Shown here in pieces: positions 1-9,356 of a stretch of 64,000 nucleotides of DNA (position 1 is its first letter; each line of letters begins with the position of its first letter). A program made the position numbers and the translations under genes. The notes under the pieces are model-generated. The model saw only the letters and a program-made list of their open reading frames with translations, ran no database searches and was not told where the DNA came from. Source of the DNA: Tetramitus jugosus (Eukaryota > Heterolobosea > Eutetramitea > Acrasida > Vahlkampfiidae); the NCBI GenBank assembly GCA_937625935.1, contig OW569349.1:496001-560000 (forward strand), in the 5' to 3' direction.

Positions 1-1510
1 TCTTTGGTGTTTTCGATGGTCATGCAGGTATGTGATCTAAACTGCTGCTGCTGAAAAGACAAAAGAAAAGCTTTTCAGTGGTTTTTTTTTCGTAGTGCAA
101 TTTTTTTTCTCGTTTCTTGTTTGTTGAGCTTATTGGTTTTTTCAATCAAGCACTCTCCATGATGATTTTGTCCATTTGATCACTCACCAACCACTATTTG
201 ATCCAATCATGAACATGATAATGACTCTTATTCTTGCTACACATTATCTAGGTGCCATGGCAAGTGAATACTGCTCAAAGCATTTGCTCCCATGCGTTGT
301 ACAGTGTGAAGAAGAGCGTTTGGCTCAATTGCCTGACGACTGTGAAGACTCATTGAAGCGTGTCTGGGGATCCGATGACCTGTTCACCACAGCCTACCTC
401 AAGTGTGATGCTGACTTGAGACAGTATCACTTGGATTGCAATGTTCAGCCAGAGTTGGGCGCTGGCACAACAAGCATTGCTGTGTATTGTAGATTGCCTG
501 TTGACAAAACCAAACCTCATGAGATTGTCTGTACAAATGTCGGTGATTCAAGAGCAATTTTGTTTGATGGTGCAACGAATACTACGGTTGCTATGAGCAA
601 GGATCAAAAACCATCCAACGACAAGGAGAGAACAAGAATTGAAGCTGCTGGTAAGATGGTGAGCATGGGTAGAGTCATGGGCAACTTGGCTGTTGCTAGA
701 GCTTTTGGAGACTTTAGATACAAGAACAGTCCTGATGTTCCAGAGATACAACAGGCTGTGTGTGTCGAACCAGAGATTAAGAGATATGAGTTTACACCTG
801 CTACTACCTTGACCAATGGGCAATATCAGTTTGTTGTGTTAGCGTAAGTAATATTACTGTTGCTTGTGTTTCTGCGATTGCATGAATGTTTGACAGACAC
901 ATCAATGCCTAACTCTCTATCTCTGTTTCTGTTATTCTCTCTGTTTTCTCTTCAATGATGATTGTATTTTAGTTGTGATGGATTGTGGGACAAGATGTCT
1001 AACCCTGAAGTCTCCGACTATATTCGTCAACACTTGGCCGAGTATCAAATCTTTAATGAAGAGTATGCATTGACACAGACACAAATGGAACCAGTGCAAA
1101 GAACCTGGATGCACAAGCAAGTGTCCACATGGACCAGTGATGACATTGCTTCCTTCCTCGAGTCTATACCCTCCAAGTTCAAGAGATACTTTAGACTGAT
1201 CAACAATGGAAGAGATTTGGTCAATTATGTAACCAATGATGCTGTATGGGAATCTCTCATGCAAACCAAGGAAGGAATTGTCAATCCTCATGACTTTACC
1301 GAAGCTATCGGTCAAGAGTTTAGAGACATTGTCTTGAAAACCATTGAAGACAACAATGCCAAGCTAACGGCAGATGTTCAAATCAAGAGCACTACTGCTA
1401 AGCTTGCATTCCTCACTGAGAAACTGATTGACTTTGTTGTGTTCAAGAAGAGAAGTGAGGACAATGTCTCCGTCACGATCATTCTTCTGAAACCGACAAG
1501 TGAAAACTAA
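1..1510 (+). CDS. PP2C-family Ser/Thr protein phosphatase, 5' partial, with SAM-like insert
   Basis: Metal-dependent (Mn/Mg) Ser/Thr phosphatase of the PPM/PP2C family. The gene enters from the left edge, so its N-terminus is missing. I model exons <1-27, 252-843 and 973-1510, with introns gtatgt...ctag and gtaagt...ttag. Splicing restores motifs that are broken in the DNA: exon 1 ends in FGVFDGHA, whose glycine codon is split, and LA|CDGLWD is rebuilt across intron 2. Other PP2C blocks are GAGTTS, VGDSRAIL, SKDQKPS, RVMGNLAVARAFGDF and the last metal-binding Asp in SEDNVSVTII. All three metal-ligand Asp positions I can place are present. About 130 residues separate DGLWD from DNVSV, far more than usual. 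This insert holds a block that reads like a SAM domain (about 1118-1355). Substrate unknown. Confidence 0.9.
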
Positions 1511-1711
1511 AGAGACCTCCCAACGGCCCACCCATCTCTCACTCAAAAAAGCATACGTGCGTACATCTCTCGTGTTGTATTCACTCAACAATATTCGCAT
1601 CAATAAACCTCAAATATTTCAAACAGCTTCAACAAGGCAAAATAATCAGCAAAATTTTCCACACAACAAAAAACAGCATCAATCAACAATCCATTCATTC
1701 ATCACAGAGAT

Positions 1712-3109
1712 ATGCACAAACTCCTATTGACAACTGTTGCGCCAAGAACACGCATGAACATGTCTTGCACTCACAATTGCATGATGATTCATCAAGTCAG
1801 AAGTGTCATCTCCTCCAAACACCCCTTTCAAAACCCTCATCACCCCAACAACAACAACAACAAAAAGAGGCACAATCATGCACAGCAAACACACCCAACA
1901 TCATCACCCCATGAAAAACATGAGGATCCATTGGACCAAGAGCTAAAGCAACTCATGGACGAACACATTGCACAGGAAGTGAAGGAAACGGAGCTTAAAA
2001 TGAAGCTCATGGAACGAGATGCCATCCACAATGCATTCCAGAACGAGTTTAGAGCAATTGAGACCAAAATATGGGCCAAAGTTCGTCAGAGCAAGACTCC
2101 ACTGCGAGAAAACACGATTCAATACGTGCGACAACAGATTGAACAACGAAGAATTGCACTCGAACAAAAGTATAGACAGATTGGACGGTTGGTCGGAAAG
2201 GAAGTGAGAGACTATGCGGCTCACTCACTAGAAAAGCATCAGCAGAAACAGAGACTACATGATGATGGTAGTAGTCAAATGAATGGAGGAGCAGAAGCTC
2301 CACACAGAAGATCCACAATGATGATGCCACCGAGTCCATTGGAAGACTTGTCCTCTTTTGAGCACATTTCCAAGATGGCAGAACACGAGAGTGATGAAGA
2401 TAAGAAGAAGGCATATGATCACATTATGAGCTTCATGAACAAGGAGGACAATTTTGTCAATGACCCGTTCTTTTTAGGATTGAGCAGTGCGTTCGAGAGA
2501 GCAACAGGAGAAAAGATTGACGTCAATGATATGAAACAGAGAGTGACAGAGTCTGATTTGGACAAGTTTTTCAAGATGTTGGAAGGCAAGGAAGGCAGAG
2601 AAATGGAAGAACGAATGAATTCGGTGCTCACTGATAAGACATTGAAGAATTTGGGAATTGATCCGTCAGAGTTCAATCCAGATGCACTCTCCAAAGCAAA
2701 GGTCAACACTGAGAGGAACAGTACCTCCACTAGTGATGGTGCGTCATCCAATCAAGGTAGCAGCACAACGAATGCCTCTGCACAGCTACAACAACAACAA
2801 CAAGATGTTGACAACTTTAACTTTAACAGTGACAGAATAGAGGATATCAAGTACATGATGAAGAAGGAACTGGAAAGGAACCCTGGTTTGAGTAAGATGT
2901 TGGAATCAGAGACTGGCTCGAACATGGAAGCTGTATTCGATGAATTTGAAGACGCATTGAAGAATGGTCAACTTTTCCAGAGCATGTCCAACGCAGATCG
3001 TATCATGCTTGCCAACGCTCTCGACTTTAACGAAATGCGGGCATCAATGGACGATGAAGAAGTGGCATCTGAAATCGAGAAGGACAAGAAGCAGAAAAAG
3101 AAGAAATAA
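1712..3109 (+). CDS. Coiled-coil protein of unknown function, possibly mitochondrial
   Basis: Single-exon gene of 465 residues that I do not recognise. The first 65 residues are basic, rich in Ser/His/Asn and poor in acids (MHKLLLTTVAPRTRM...), which could be a mitochondrial presequence. Residues 75-175 are strongly charged and helical (DQELKQLMDEHIAQEVKE, then a block around NTIQYVRQQIEQRR), suggesting a coiled coil. The middle (220-330) is a second helical region around DNFVNDPFFLGLSSAFERAT. A Ser/Thr/Gln linker leads to a last helical block and a lysine-rich tail (DKKQKKKK). No catalytic motif or membrane span is visible. It lies 200 bp after the phosphatase gene on the same strand and ends tail to tail with the Zn2Cys6 regulator. 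Confidence 0.8.
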   Translation: MHKLLLTTVAPRTRMNMSCTHNCMMIHQVRSVISSKHPFQNPHHPNNNNNKKRHNHAQQTHPTSSPHEKHEDPLDQELKQLMDEHIAQEVKETELKMKLMERDAIHNAFQNEFRAIETKIWAKVRQSKTPLRENTIQYVRQQIEQRRIALEQKYRQIGRLVGKEVRDYAAHSLEKHQQKQRLHDDGSSQMNGGAEAPHRRSTMMMPPSPLEDLSSFEHISKMAEHESDEDKKKAYDHIMSFMNKEDNFVNDPFFLGLSSAFERATGEKIDVNDMKQRVTESDLDKFFKMLEGKEGREMEERMNSVLTDKTLKNLGIDPSEFNPDALSKAKVNTERNSTSTSDGASSNQGSSTTNASAQLQQQQQDVDNFNFNSDRIEDIKYMMKKELERNPGLSKMLESETGSNMEAVFDEFEDALKNGQLFQSMSNADRIMLANALDFNEMRASMDDEEVASEIEKDKKQKKKK

Positions 3110-3203
3110 AGCATTTTCTACACCTCTTTTTGACCGTTGTTAGACATTATCTCATGTATGTTCATTTTTGGAATAATGATCCATTTGTAAAGTTTTTGTC
3201 AGT

Positions 3204-4600
3204 TTATTTGTAAACAAAAACTTTTTCGAGCGACAGGGCGGTTGCCTGACATTCAAAACGAGGAAGCAGAGGCAATATGTGAACAGCTTCACTCTGTGAA
3301 GGAGGACAGTTCAACAATGGAGCCAAGTGATATGCCTTCTCTTCATTGGACTCATGATGATAAGCCTCACTGCTACTACCGATGTGCACAGTTGAATCAT
3401 ATGGACTGGGAGGATTGGCAAGACGACTAGGACTGCCATCTCTCCTATCAGCTGAAATGGCGGAACCATGCATCGAATATGGCTGTTGCTGTGAAGACAA
3501 TGGATAATTGTTGCTATCACTCCCACTGTGGTGATAAAAGGATGTCGATGATGACGACGAAGATGATGGAGTAGGAGGTGGATAATAACCTCCATTATTC
3601 ATCACTGGAACGGAAGAGAAAGATGGTGATGTGTTGACAGCAACATTTGACTCTTGAATCCGTTGTGAATAAGAAGAAGAAGAAGAAGTGTTAGAGGAGT
3701 GAGGATGATGATGATGCTGTTGTTGATGGTAGTGGTGGTGATGATGTGGAGGTGGAGAGTGTTGCTGTTGAGCAAACTGTTGTTGTTGTTGTTGGTGGTG
3801 GGGTTGGTTAAAGGACGAGGATAACGTCTGACCTCCGTGACCTGTAGCTGAGGAGGGAGATGTCGAAGCTGCTGTAGTCGGAGGAGCGCCGCCAAAAACA
3901 GTTTTTTTGTTGGTTGGCGCCGAGTCGCAGCACAGATGACCAATTCCAAGGTCGACGCACGTCTTACATGGTCGTTCTTCGCTGCACTTCTTATGGCTGG
4001 AGCGGCAATTCGTACATGCTACACCCTAAAAGCATAAAGCGGAGAAATGAAATAGGAAAGCGTGTCAGAAGCTCCGCGGAACAAGACCAAAAATTGAAAA
4101 AATCACGGAAGATTTCGATCAAAGTAGGTATTCGGTGAAATTGAGCCCCTTTTCAAAATATCTTGGTGCGTGAGGTGTTGAACAGTGAATAATGATGTTC
4201 TGCTACTTACAATTCTCTTTTTTTTCTGATTGACTCCTTGATGGTGTTGAAACTGATGTTGTTGTGTCGTTTGTTGTGGTGACAACTGCACTTGTGGAGG
4301 TGGACTGTATTCTCGATAGCTCTGTGCTGGTTGTTGAGAGCTGTTGTAGTGATTGGCTTGTTGTTGTTGTTGTTGAGGATGGTGATGATGGTGATACTGT
4401 GTAGTGGTTGTCGTTTGACTGCTCTCTATGGTGTAGTGAGGTGGTGGTTGTTGCTGTTGCTGCTGCTGTTGAGAAGAAGGTGATGCATAAGCTGCTGCAT
4501 TGCCATTTGATTGCACAGGTTGAGTGATGGTGGGATGATGAGGGTGGTGTTGATAATGTGAAGGATAGTGACTCATGGTGTTTTGTGGTCTCAAGATCAT
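3204..4600 (-). CDS. Zn2Cys6 binuclear-cluster transcription factor
   Basis: Sequence-specific DNA-binding regulator, nuclear by inference. The gene is spliced: exon 1 runs 4600-4211 and exon 2 runs 4025-3204, with intron gtaagt...tttag between them (185 bp, phase 0). The zinc cluster exists in no single open frame near an ATG; splicing places KKKRIGVACTNC in front of it. Exon 2 then reads CTNCRSSHKKC, SEERPC, KTC and a final Cys eight residues on. That is C-x2-C-x6-C-x5-C-x2-C-x8-C, the fungal GAL4-type spacing, with the usual basic residues in the first loop. The cluster sits mid-protein (about residues 134-162 of 403), between Gln/His/Pro-rich arms typical of activation regions. The first in-frame ATG is 4600; 4576 is an alternative. 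Such clusters are mainly fungal but are known in some amoebae. Confidence 0.85.
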
Positions 4601-5214
4601 GGGTTTTGATAGTTGTACAGAGGTGACTGTGACACAGTATGAATGTGCTAGTTGTAAATTGAAAAAAATTACTGCTTGGAGAACGTGTCTTGTGAGTGAC
4701 AATCTTTTCTTCAAAATTTGTTGTTTTTAGGTTAAAAAAATTAAAAGAGATAGGTGGGAGATGGACTGCACAATCACTGACTGTCACGCGCAAGTTGTTG
4801 TTGTTTCTTTTCCTTTGGACGGTGCACGCAACAACCGCACGTGGCTTTGAACAGTACACGATGCACTCTTCCTCATAGGGTGTATCGGGTTCGAAAGTTA
4901 CCCGTCGCTGCGTTCAAAAAATCTTAAGGGGGTTTTGAACTTTTTTTGAGGGGGTTTTCTATAAGAATATCGCGAGAAACACAATTCAGGAGATTCTAGT
5001 TGCCAAAACAGTACATAACAGCTCAATTCACCGCCAACCTTCGAATTGTCATGTTCGAATTCGCGTTTTCGAGCGAGAACGGTAAACTTAGAAAAGAATT
5101 GATGTTACCCGACCCGAAAAAGCTTGCGTTTCAACTTTTAAAAAGGCAGCGGTTGATGATTCACGAGAGGAGCTGGTTGACACTTACATGCAAGGAGAAG
5201 ATTTTGTTTTATAT
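4601..5214. other. Intergenic region with no supported gene
   Basis: This stretch holds the promoter side of the Zn2Cys6 gene and the 3' flank of the mL52 gene, both on the minus strand. It contains two copies of GGGGGTTTT about 24 bp apart near 4927-4960. A 55-codon plus-strand frame starting at ATG 5051 is open, but I found no partner exon or family match for it. No tRNA-like A/B boxes are visible. Confidence 0.5.
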
Positions 5215-5622
5215 TTAAATTAATTTCCATGTCTTTGTCCGTTCTTTCTCCGGTAATATCAAGTTAGCGGCCGAGTGTTGGCCCTTCTCTTTGAGCTCGA
5301 TCGCCTGGAAATATAAATCGACCTCTCTATTACGTTGTCTCTTAATACTGTTCGGTTTGCTCATATTTTTGAGTGCGTCTTGGTCCGCTTCGACACACAA
5401 ACGAATGACTCTCTTTGTGAATTCTTCTCTTTCTTTTTGCCATTTTTCTTGCTTTGGTGTCAATGTTGGTTGTTCGTTTTCGCTAGTCACCCAATCAGAC
5501 AAATCGTGAAGTGGTCCATATTGATTACCAGATCTTCCAAGTAATCTACTCTTATAAATTGCTTGGCTGCCGCGTTGCATAGATTGCAGCTTGCATGATT
5601 TCATCAAAGATTGTCGCAACAT
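5215..5622 (-). CDS. MRPL52: Mitochondrial large-subunit ribosomal protein mL52
   Basis: Component of the mitochondrial 54S/39S large ribosomal subunit. Starting at the ATG at 5622 gives 135 residues, close to the about 120 of animal mL52, and an N-terminus (MLRQSLMKSCKLQSMQRG...) that is basic, lacks acids and looks like a matrix-targeting presequence. The family signature follows: GNQYGPLHDLSDW, then a Lys/Glu-rich helix with EEFTKRVIRLCVEAD. From memory, human mL52 has YGPLTELPDW and ETFARRVVLLSQEMD at the same places. An in-frame ATG at 5709 would add 29 residues but would overlap the ATG region of the divergent gene. Its start faces that of the next gene, so the two probably share a promoter of about 90-130 bp. 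Confidence 0.8.
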   Translation of the reverse strand: MLRQSLMKSCKLQSMQRGSQAIYKSRLLGRSGNQYGPLHDLSDWVTSENEQPTLTPKQEKWQKEREEFTKRVIRLCVEADQDALKNMSKPNSIKRQRNREVDLYFQAIELKEKGQHSAANLILPEKERTKTWKLI

Positions 5623-5749
5623 TTTTGAATGTGATATGAAATTGTTTGTTTGCGTGAAAATTTTACAACATTTTTCGTTGTAATTGGTTGACTTCATTTT
5701 TGCCGACATGATTTATCCCGATGATACTGATGCGGGTATGCTGATGACC

Positions 5750-6589
5750 ATGGCGAGCAAAAAACTGTCCTTCGCTGAGACTGGCGCCAACATCAACACA
5801 CCCTTCAACAATAACAACTTTGCGCAAACAAACGAAAGATCATCGATTGAAATTTTAAAAAAAATGGCTGGAGGACACGAATTAACCACAAAGGTCGGCA
5901 AGGAATTTATTCCACTCATCATGAAGAGACGATTCAAGGATGCTTTGAAGGCAGTTCCAAAGCAAAATCAAGCTGCTTTCATTGAGCACTTTACCAAGTG
6001 GAAGCACGACAATGTTGCTTCTCCTGATGCCGTTGTTAATGAGACCTTTATCGCAACCAAGTACAACTCTATTCCAATGGAACCACCAAAGCCTTTGGGA
6101 ATGGCTGGATTTTTGACTTTCCCAAAGAACTCTGTCACTTTCCGTACCGAACAAATGATTCATCTTGAGAAGGTTCAACAACAAAACTGGGCATGGATGG
6201 AGAGAGATCACGTGAACCCATACGAACAAAACAAATACTACAAGGCCAGCAGACCAATGAATGAGATCTTGATGTATGCTGTTCTCTTCCTAGTGCCATT
6301 CTTTGTCATCACCTCTGTCTTCAACAAGACTGACTTCTACAAGAAGAACTTTGAGGGTGGTATCTTTGATCAAAGACGTGCTCCATATCAAAAGAAGCCA
6401 TGGGACTCTTTGGTTCAAAACGAAGCCGGTGAATGGGTTCAAAAGGTATGTGTCACTTGAGATTGAAAGCTATTTTTTTGCAAACATTTTCTTTTGTTGT
6501 GGTCACATGTTCTAATAACTAAATTCTCCTTTTTTTTCCCTTCATCTATATGAACTGCATATCCGTTTTGTATGACTGTACTACAGTAA
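5750..6589 (+). CDS. Single-span membrane protein, unknown; 3' end unresolved
   Basis: Unrecognised protein of about 232 residues from the ATG at 5750; in-frame ATGs at 5708 and 5741 are alternatives. It has an Asn-rich start, helical blocks (HELTTKVGKEFIPLIMKRRF), a Trp/Gln-rich stretch (VQQQNWAWMERDHVNPYEQN), one membrane segment (ILMYAVLFLVPFFVITSVF) near residues 172-190, and a basic aromatic tail ending GEWVQK. The layout and the mL52 neighbour fit an inner mitochondrial membrane subunit, but that is only a guess. A donor gtatgt follows QK at 6446. Splicing to ctacag at 6586 gives an immediate TAA (6587-6589); splicing to atatag at 6618 would add about 55 residues; reading through stops at 6460 after VCVT. 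Confidence 0.65.
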
Positions 6590-6863
6590 AGTAAATATTG
6601 AATCTAATCATAATATAGATGCGAAAGTATTTTCTATCGATATTGACAATGGTGCATGCATGTCTAATGGACAACCAAGTCCTTGGTGTGCCTCATTGGC
6701 CGTTATCAACATCAACAACAACCAAAATCACATCAACAACCAATTATGTGTGGGACAGTAAAACGCAACGAGCAAATTCTTGAATGTACACAATCATATG
6801 AGCCATCGAGAGGTATTATTTTTTATCAGTCAAAGGAAATGATTGTTCCTGGGACGGTCAGTT

Positions 6864-7790
6864 TTATTTTATTCGGCGCTTCTTGGAAGCGAGAGCTTCC
6901 TTTTGCTCTTCGGTCAAGAAGGAACGATTTCTGACCTTTTCTGCATCTTGGTCTCTGAGCTGCTTCAGCTTCTCCATGTGTTCCATCATGGCAGCAGACA
7001 TGTTTGATTGTTGAACTCTTTTTTCCTTTCCGACTGCAGTAGTAATTAGGAACGATCTCTCCACTGCTTTACTCTTCTTCTCGGTCGATTCATCGTCATC
7101 TGAATCGCTGCGTTCTCGTTGCTTCCTCTTCTTCGTTTCCTTGTCACCCTTGCTGCTCTTCTTCTTGTTCTTTTTACTTTCTTTATCGTCTTTCGATTTG
7201 CTGCTCCTTTTACTCTTCTTCTCCTTCTTGCTCTTCTTACTCTTCTTCTTTTTGCTTACTTCTTCCTCATCACTGCTTGTGCTATCATCGTCGTTGGAAG
7301 CGGATTTCACTGGCTTTGCTTTTTGAAGCAACAGTTCATAGGAATCTTGAATTTTTGCATGCAAGTTATCTTCAATTTCCTGTGTGCCCAATCCCTTGGT
7401 ATCACTCTTCTTGATCACATCAACATATGTTGAACTTCCTGTTTGATTCTTTCCCAATCCCTCACCACTAATGTTTGCACAACATACAGCATCAACAACC
7501 GGAAAACAAAGAGAGACAATGCATTGTCAGTACAATGACACACAATAATTGCAAAAGATTGAATGAAGATCAACAATAATGACTCTCGGGTGAGAGATGA
7601 TCTTCACTTTCAAAACTCCAATCGGATACCGAGTCGACACTTACACTTTAAAACCAAATTTTTGAAGTTGTCTCAGACCGAAACCACTGAGTGTCGAGAA
7701 TTCTGTCGTATAATGCGCTTGAATGCTCGATTTTAAGTTCTCGTCCGACGTCGTAGACGGTTGTTGTTCATTGGATGCAGTCGTTGTCAT
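6864..7790 (-). CDS. G-patch domain protein, lysine-rich (GPATCH4/PINX1-like)
   Basis: Likely nucleolar or nuclear RNA-associated protein; G-patch domains bind RNA and activate DEAH helicases. Exon 1 is 7790-7645 and exon 2 is 7467-6864, with intron gtaagt...attag (177 bp). The GT|T valine codon is split. The G-patch exists only after splicing: exon 1 ends GFGLRQLQKFGFK and exon 2 opens V-GEGLGKNQTGSSTYV, followed by KKSDTKGLG. The product has 249 residues. After the domain come an acidic Ser/Asp stretch, a long Lys/Ser-rich region resembling GPATCH4-type tails, and a basic C-terminus (SKKRRIK). Which helicase it serves cannot be told from sequence. Confidence 0.85.
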
Positions 7791-8007
7791 TGTTCTCGTT
7801 TTGACTAAAGTAATCTCTGTGTGGTGTTGCGTTGCTGAGCGTTCGAATGTGAAAATTCAACCTTCAAAAAAAAAGCTTCAACCTGGAGTCGGTGAACCGA
7901 CTCACCGGGCTATTTCGAGTTTTCTCAAAAGCCGAAATTTGGGGGCGAAAAAACACCAACACAGAATCAATCATCAGTTGTAGTATATTACATTTAGATA
8001 CAGGATA

Positions 8008-9162
8008 ATGATGATGTTGGATCACAACAACAATAACAAGGACACTCCACCTGCATCCCCCATTTCTGCCTCTTTAGCTACATCAACATCATCGTCCAGT
8101 GTTTCTATTCGAATCAATAACAACAGTAACAACAATGAACAAGCTTCTTCATTGACCAACAAGCAAAGTGGTGGTGGTGGTGGTGGTGGTGGTGAATCGT
8201 TGATTGACTCTGCTTCCGATTTATTGAATGTGATGGTTCATAAAGCAATAACAAGTGTCAAAGTGCTGCCCATTTTTGTCAAGGCATACCTCGTTGCTAC
8301 GATTGTCATTCATTTGTTGCAGTACATTCCTCTGTTTCACACTTTTGCAAAAGATTACCTCTTGTATCAACCAGCACTCTTGTTCACAAATTATAGACTG
8401 TATACACCTGTGACGAGCATGTTGTTGAACTCCAATATTGCCATGTTGTTGATTAATAGCTGTGGAATTGTGTTTGCGTTCTCGTTTACGGCGCAAAACA
8501 ATTTTTTGAGTGATTCGAAACTGATTTCTTTTTTGATGTGGAATGCGTTGTTTGGTGCCATAGGAGCAACCATATCATGGTCATTGGCATGGCACCTGAC
8601 TATGAACGAAAATTTATTGACAGCGAGTTTCCCTGGAGCTACATCACTGTTGAATGCCATGAATTTGTTGTTGGCTCACTTTAGTCCCGAAAGTCCATTG
8701 CCTATTCACAGAAAATTGAGAATCAGACACTTACCTGGTCTCTATTTATTGTTCCTGGTGCCATTTACCTTCCTTTTCGTTTCATGGGAGGATTCTGTGC
8801 TATGTTTCACTGGTTTAATCGGTGGCTGGGTTGTAATTCGGTTCATTTGGCAAGAGAAGCGTGAGCAGTGGCGATTTACGCAAGTGTTTGTGCCTGAACA
8901 GTTACGGTCCTTGTTTGGATCGAGGTCAATTGCATTGGACTTGGATTTTGACCTGGATTCGCAGTCTGTACAACTTGCTAATCATGGTGGTGCGAATGCT
9001 CAGTCCAAGTCTGCCCCCACATCACCACCAGCTGTGACAGTCATTCCAACGCATGTGTCTAACAAGAGGCTCATTGGAGAGCAAGCACTGATGGAAAAAT
9101 TGAGAAGAAAGGAGTCTGAACAAAAGCAATCCAAAGGCACAACTGCCGAAAATCGAGAGTGA
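8008..9162 (+). CDS. TMEM115-like rhomboid-fold membrane protein
   Basis: Multi-pass membrane protein of 384 residues, probably Golgi/ER. After an Asn/Ser/Gly-rich cytosolic start with eight glycines in a row come about six hydrophobic segments, from VKAYLVATIVIHLLQYIPLF to VLCFTGLIGGWVVIRFIW. YRLYTPVTSMLLNSNIAML matches the second rhomboid-like segment of the TMEM115/DUF1751 family. The C-terminal tail (NKRLIGEQALMEKLRRK) resembles the conserved TMEM115 end, where Arg-rich residues precede an ALxERL motif. Where an active rhomboid has GxSG, this protein has PGATSLLNA, so it is not expected to be a protease. TMEM115 acts in retrograde Golgi-to-ER traffic in animals. UBAC2-like or other pseudo-rhomboids are possible alternatives. 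Confidence 0.65.
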   Translation: MMMLDHNNNNKDTPPASPISASLATSTSSSSVSIRINNNSNNNEQASSLTNKQSGGGGGGGGESLIDSASDLLNVMVHKAITSVKVLPIFVKAYLVATIVIHLLQYIPLFHTFAKDYLLYQPALLFTNYRLYTPVTSMLLNSNIAMLLINSCGIVFAFSFTAQNNFLSDSKLISFLMWNALFGAIGATISWSLAWHLTMNENLLTASFPGATSLLNAMNLLLAHFSPESPLPIHRKLRIRHLPGLYLLFLVPFTFLFVSWEDSVLCFTGLIGGWVVIRFIWQEKREQWRFTQVFVPEQLRSLFGSRSIALDLDFDLDSQSVQLANHGGANAQSKSAPTSPPAVTVIPTHVSNKRLIGEQALMEKLRRKESEQKQSKGTTAENRE

Positions 9163-9356
9163 TACAAAGAGTTTTGTATTTTGATGTTATCAAAACTCCG
9201 ATTTTTTTTTGTAAAGTTATTCATTGAACATTCAGTCGGAGCTGATGATCTTTTTCGCGAAACAAATAAAAGCTGATTCCAGCAAAAAAAACGGAACCAC
9301 TTCTCACACAAAACCAACCAAAAAAACCAACTCACAACTACATCAGAGATCCAACC

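Noticed and set aside
3602-3949. Minus-strand Leu/Asn/Thr-rich frame
   Set aside because: Shadow of exon 2 of the Zn2Cys6 gene; the zinc cluster and following text lie in the other frame.
4203-4859. Long minus-strand Ser/Thr/His-rich frame
   Set aside because: Out-of-phase copy of the Gln/His-rich exon of the Zn2Cys6 gene; repeats such as CAA/CAC make all frames open.
4880-4905. GGGTTCGAAAG, resembling a tRNA T-arm B box
   Set aside because: The 3' half of the stem does not pair and no A box or acceptor stem is found nearby.
5000-5218. Plus-strand frame of 72 codons (55 from ATG 5051)
   Set aside because: Lies in the 3' flank of mL52; no family match or supporting exon. Kept only as a note in the intergenic entry.
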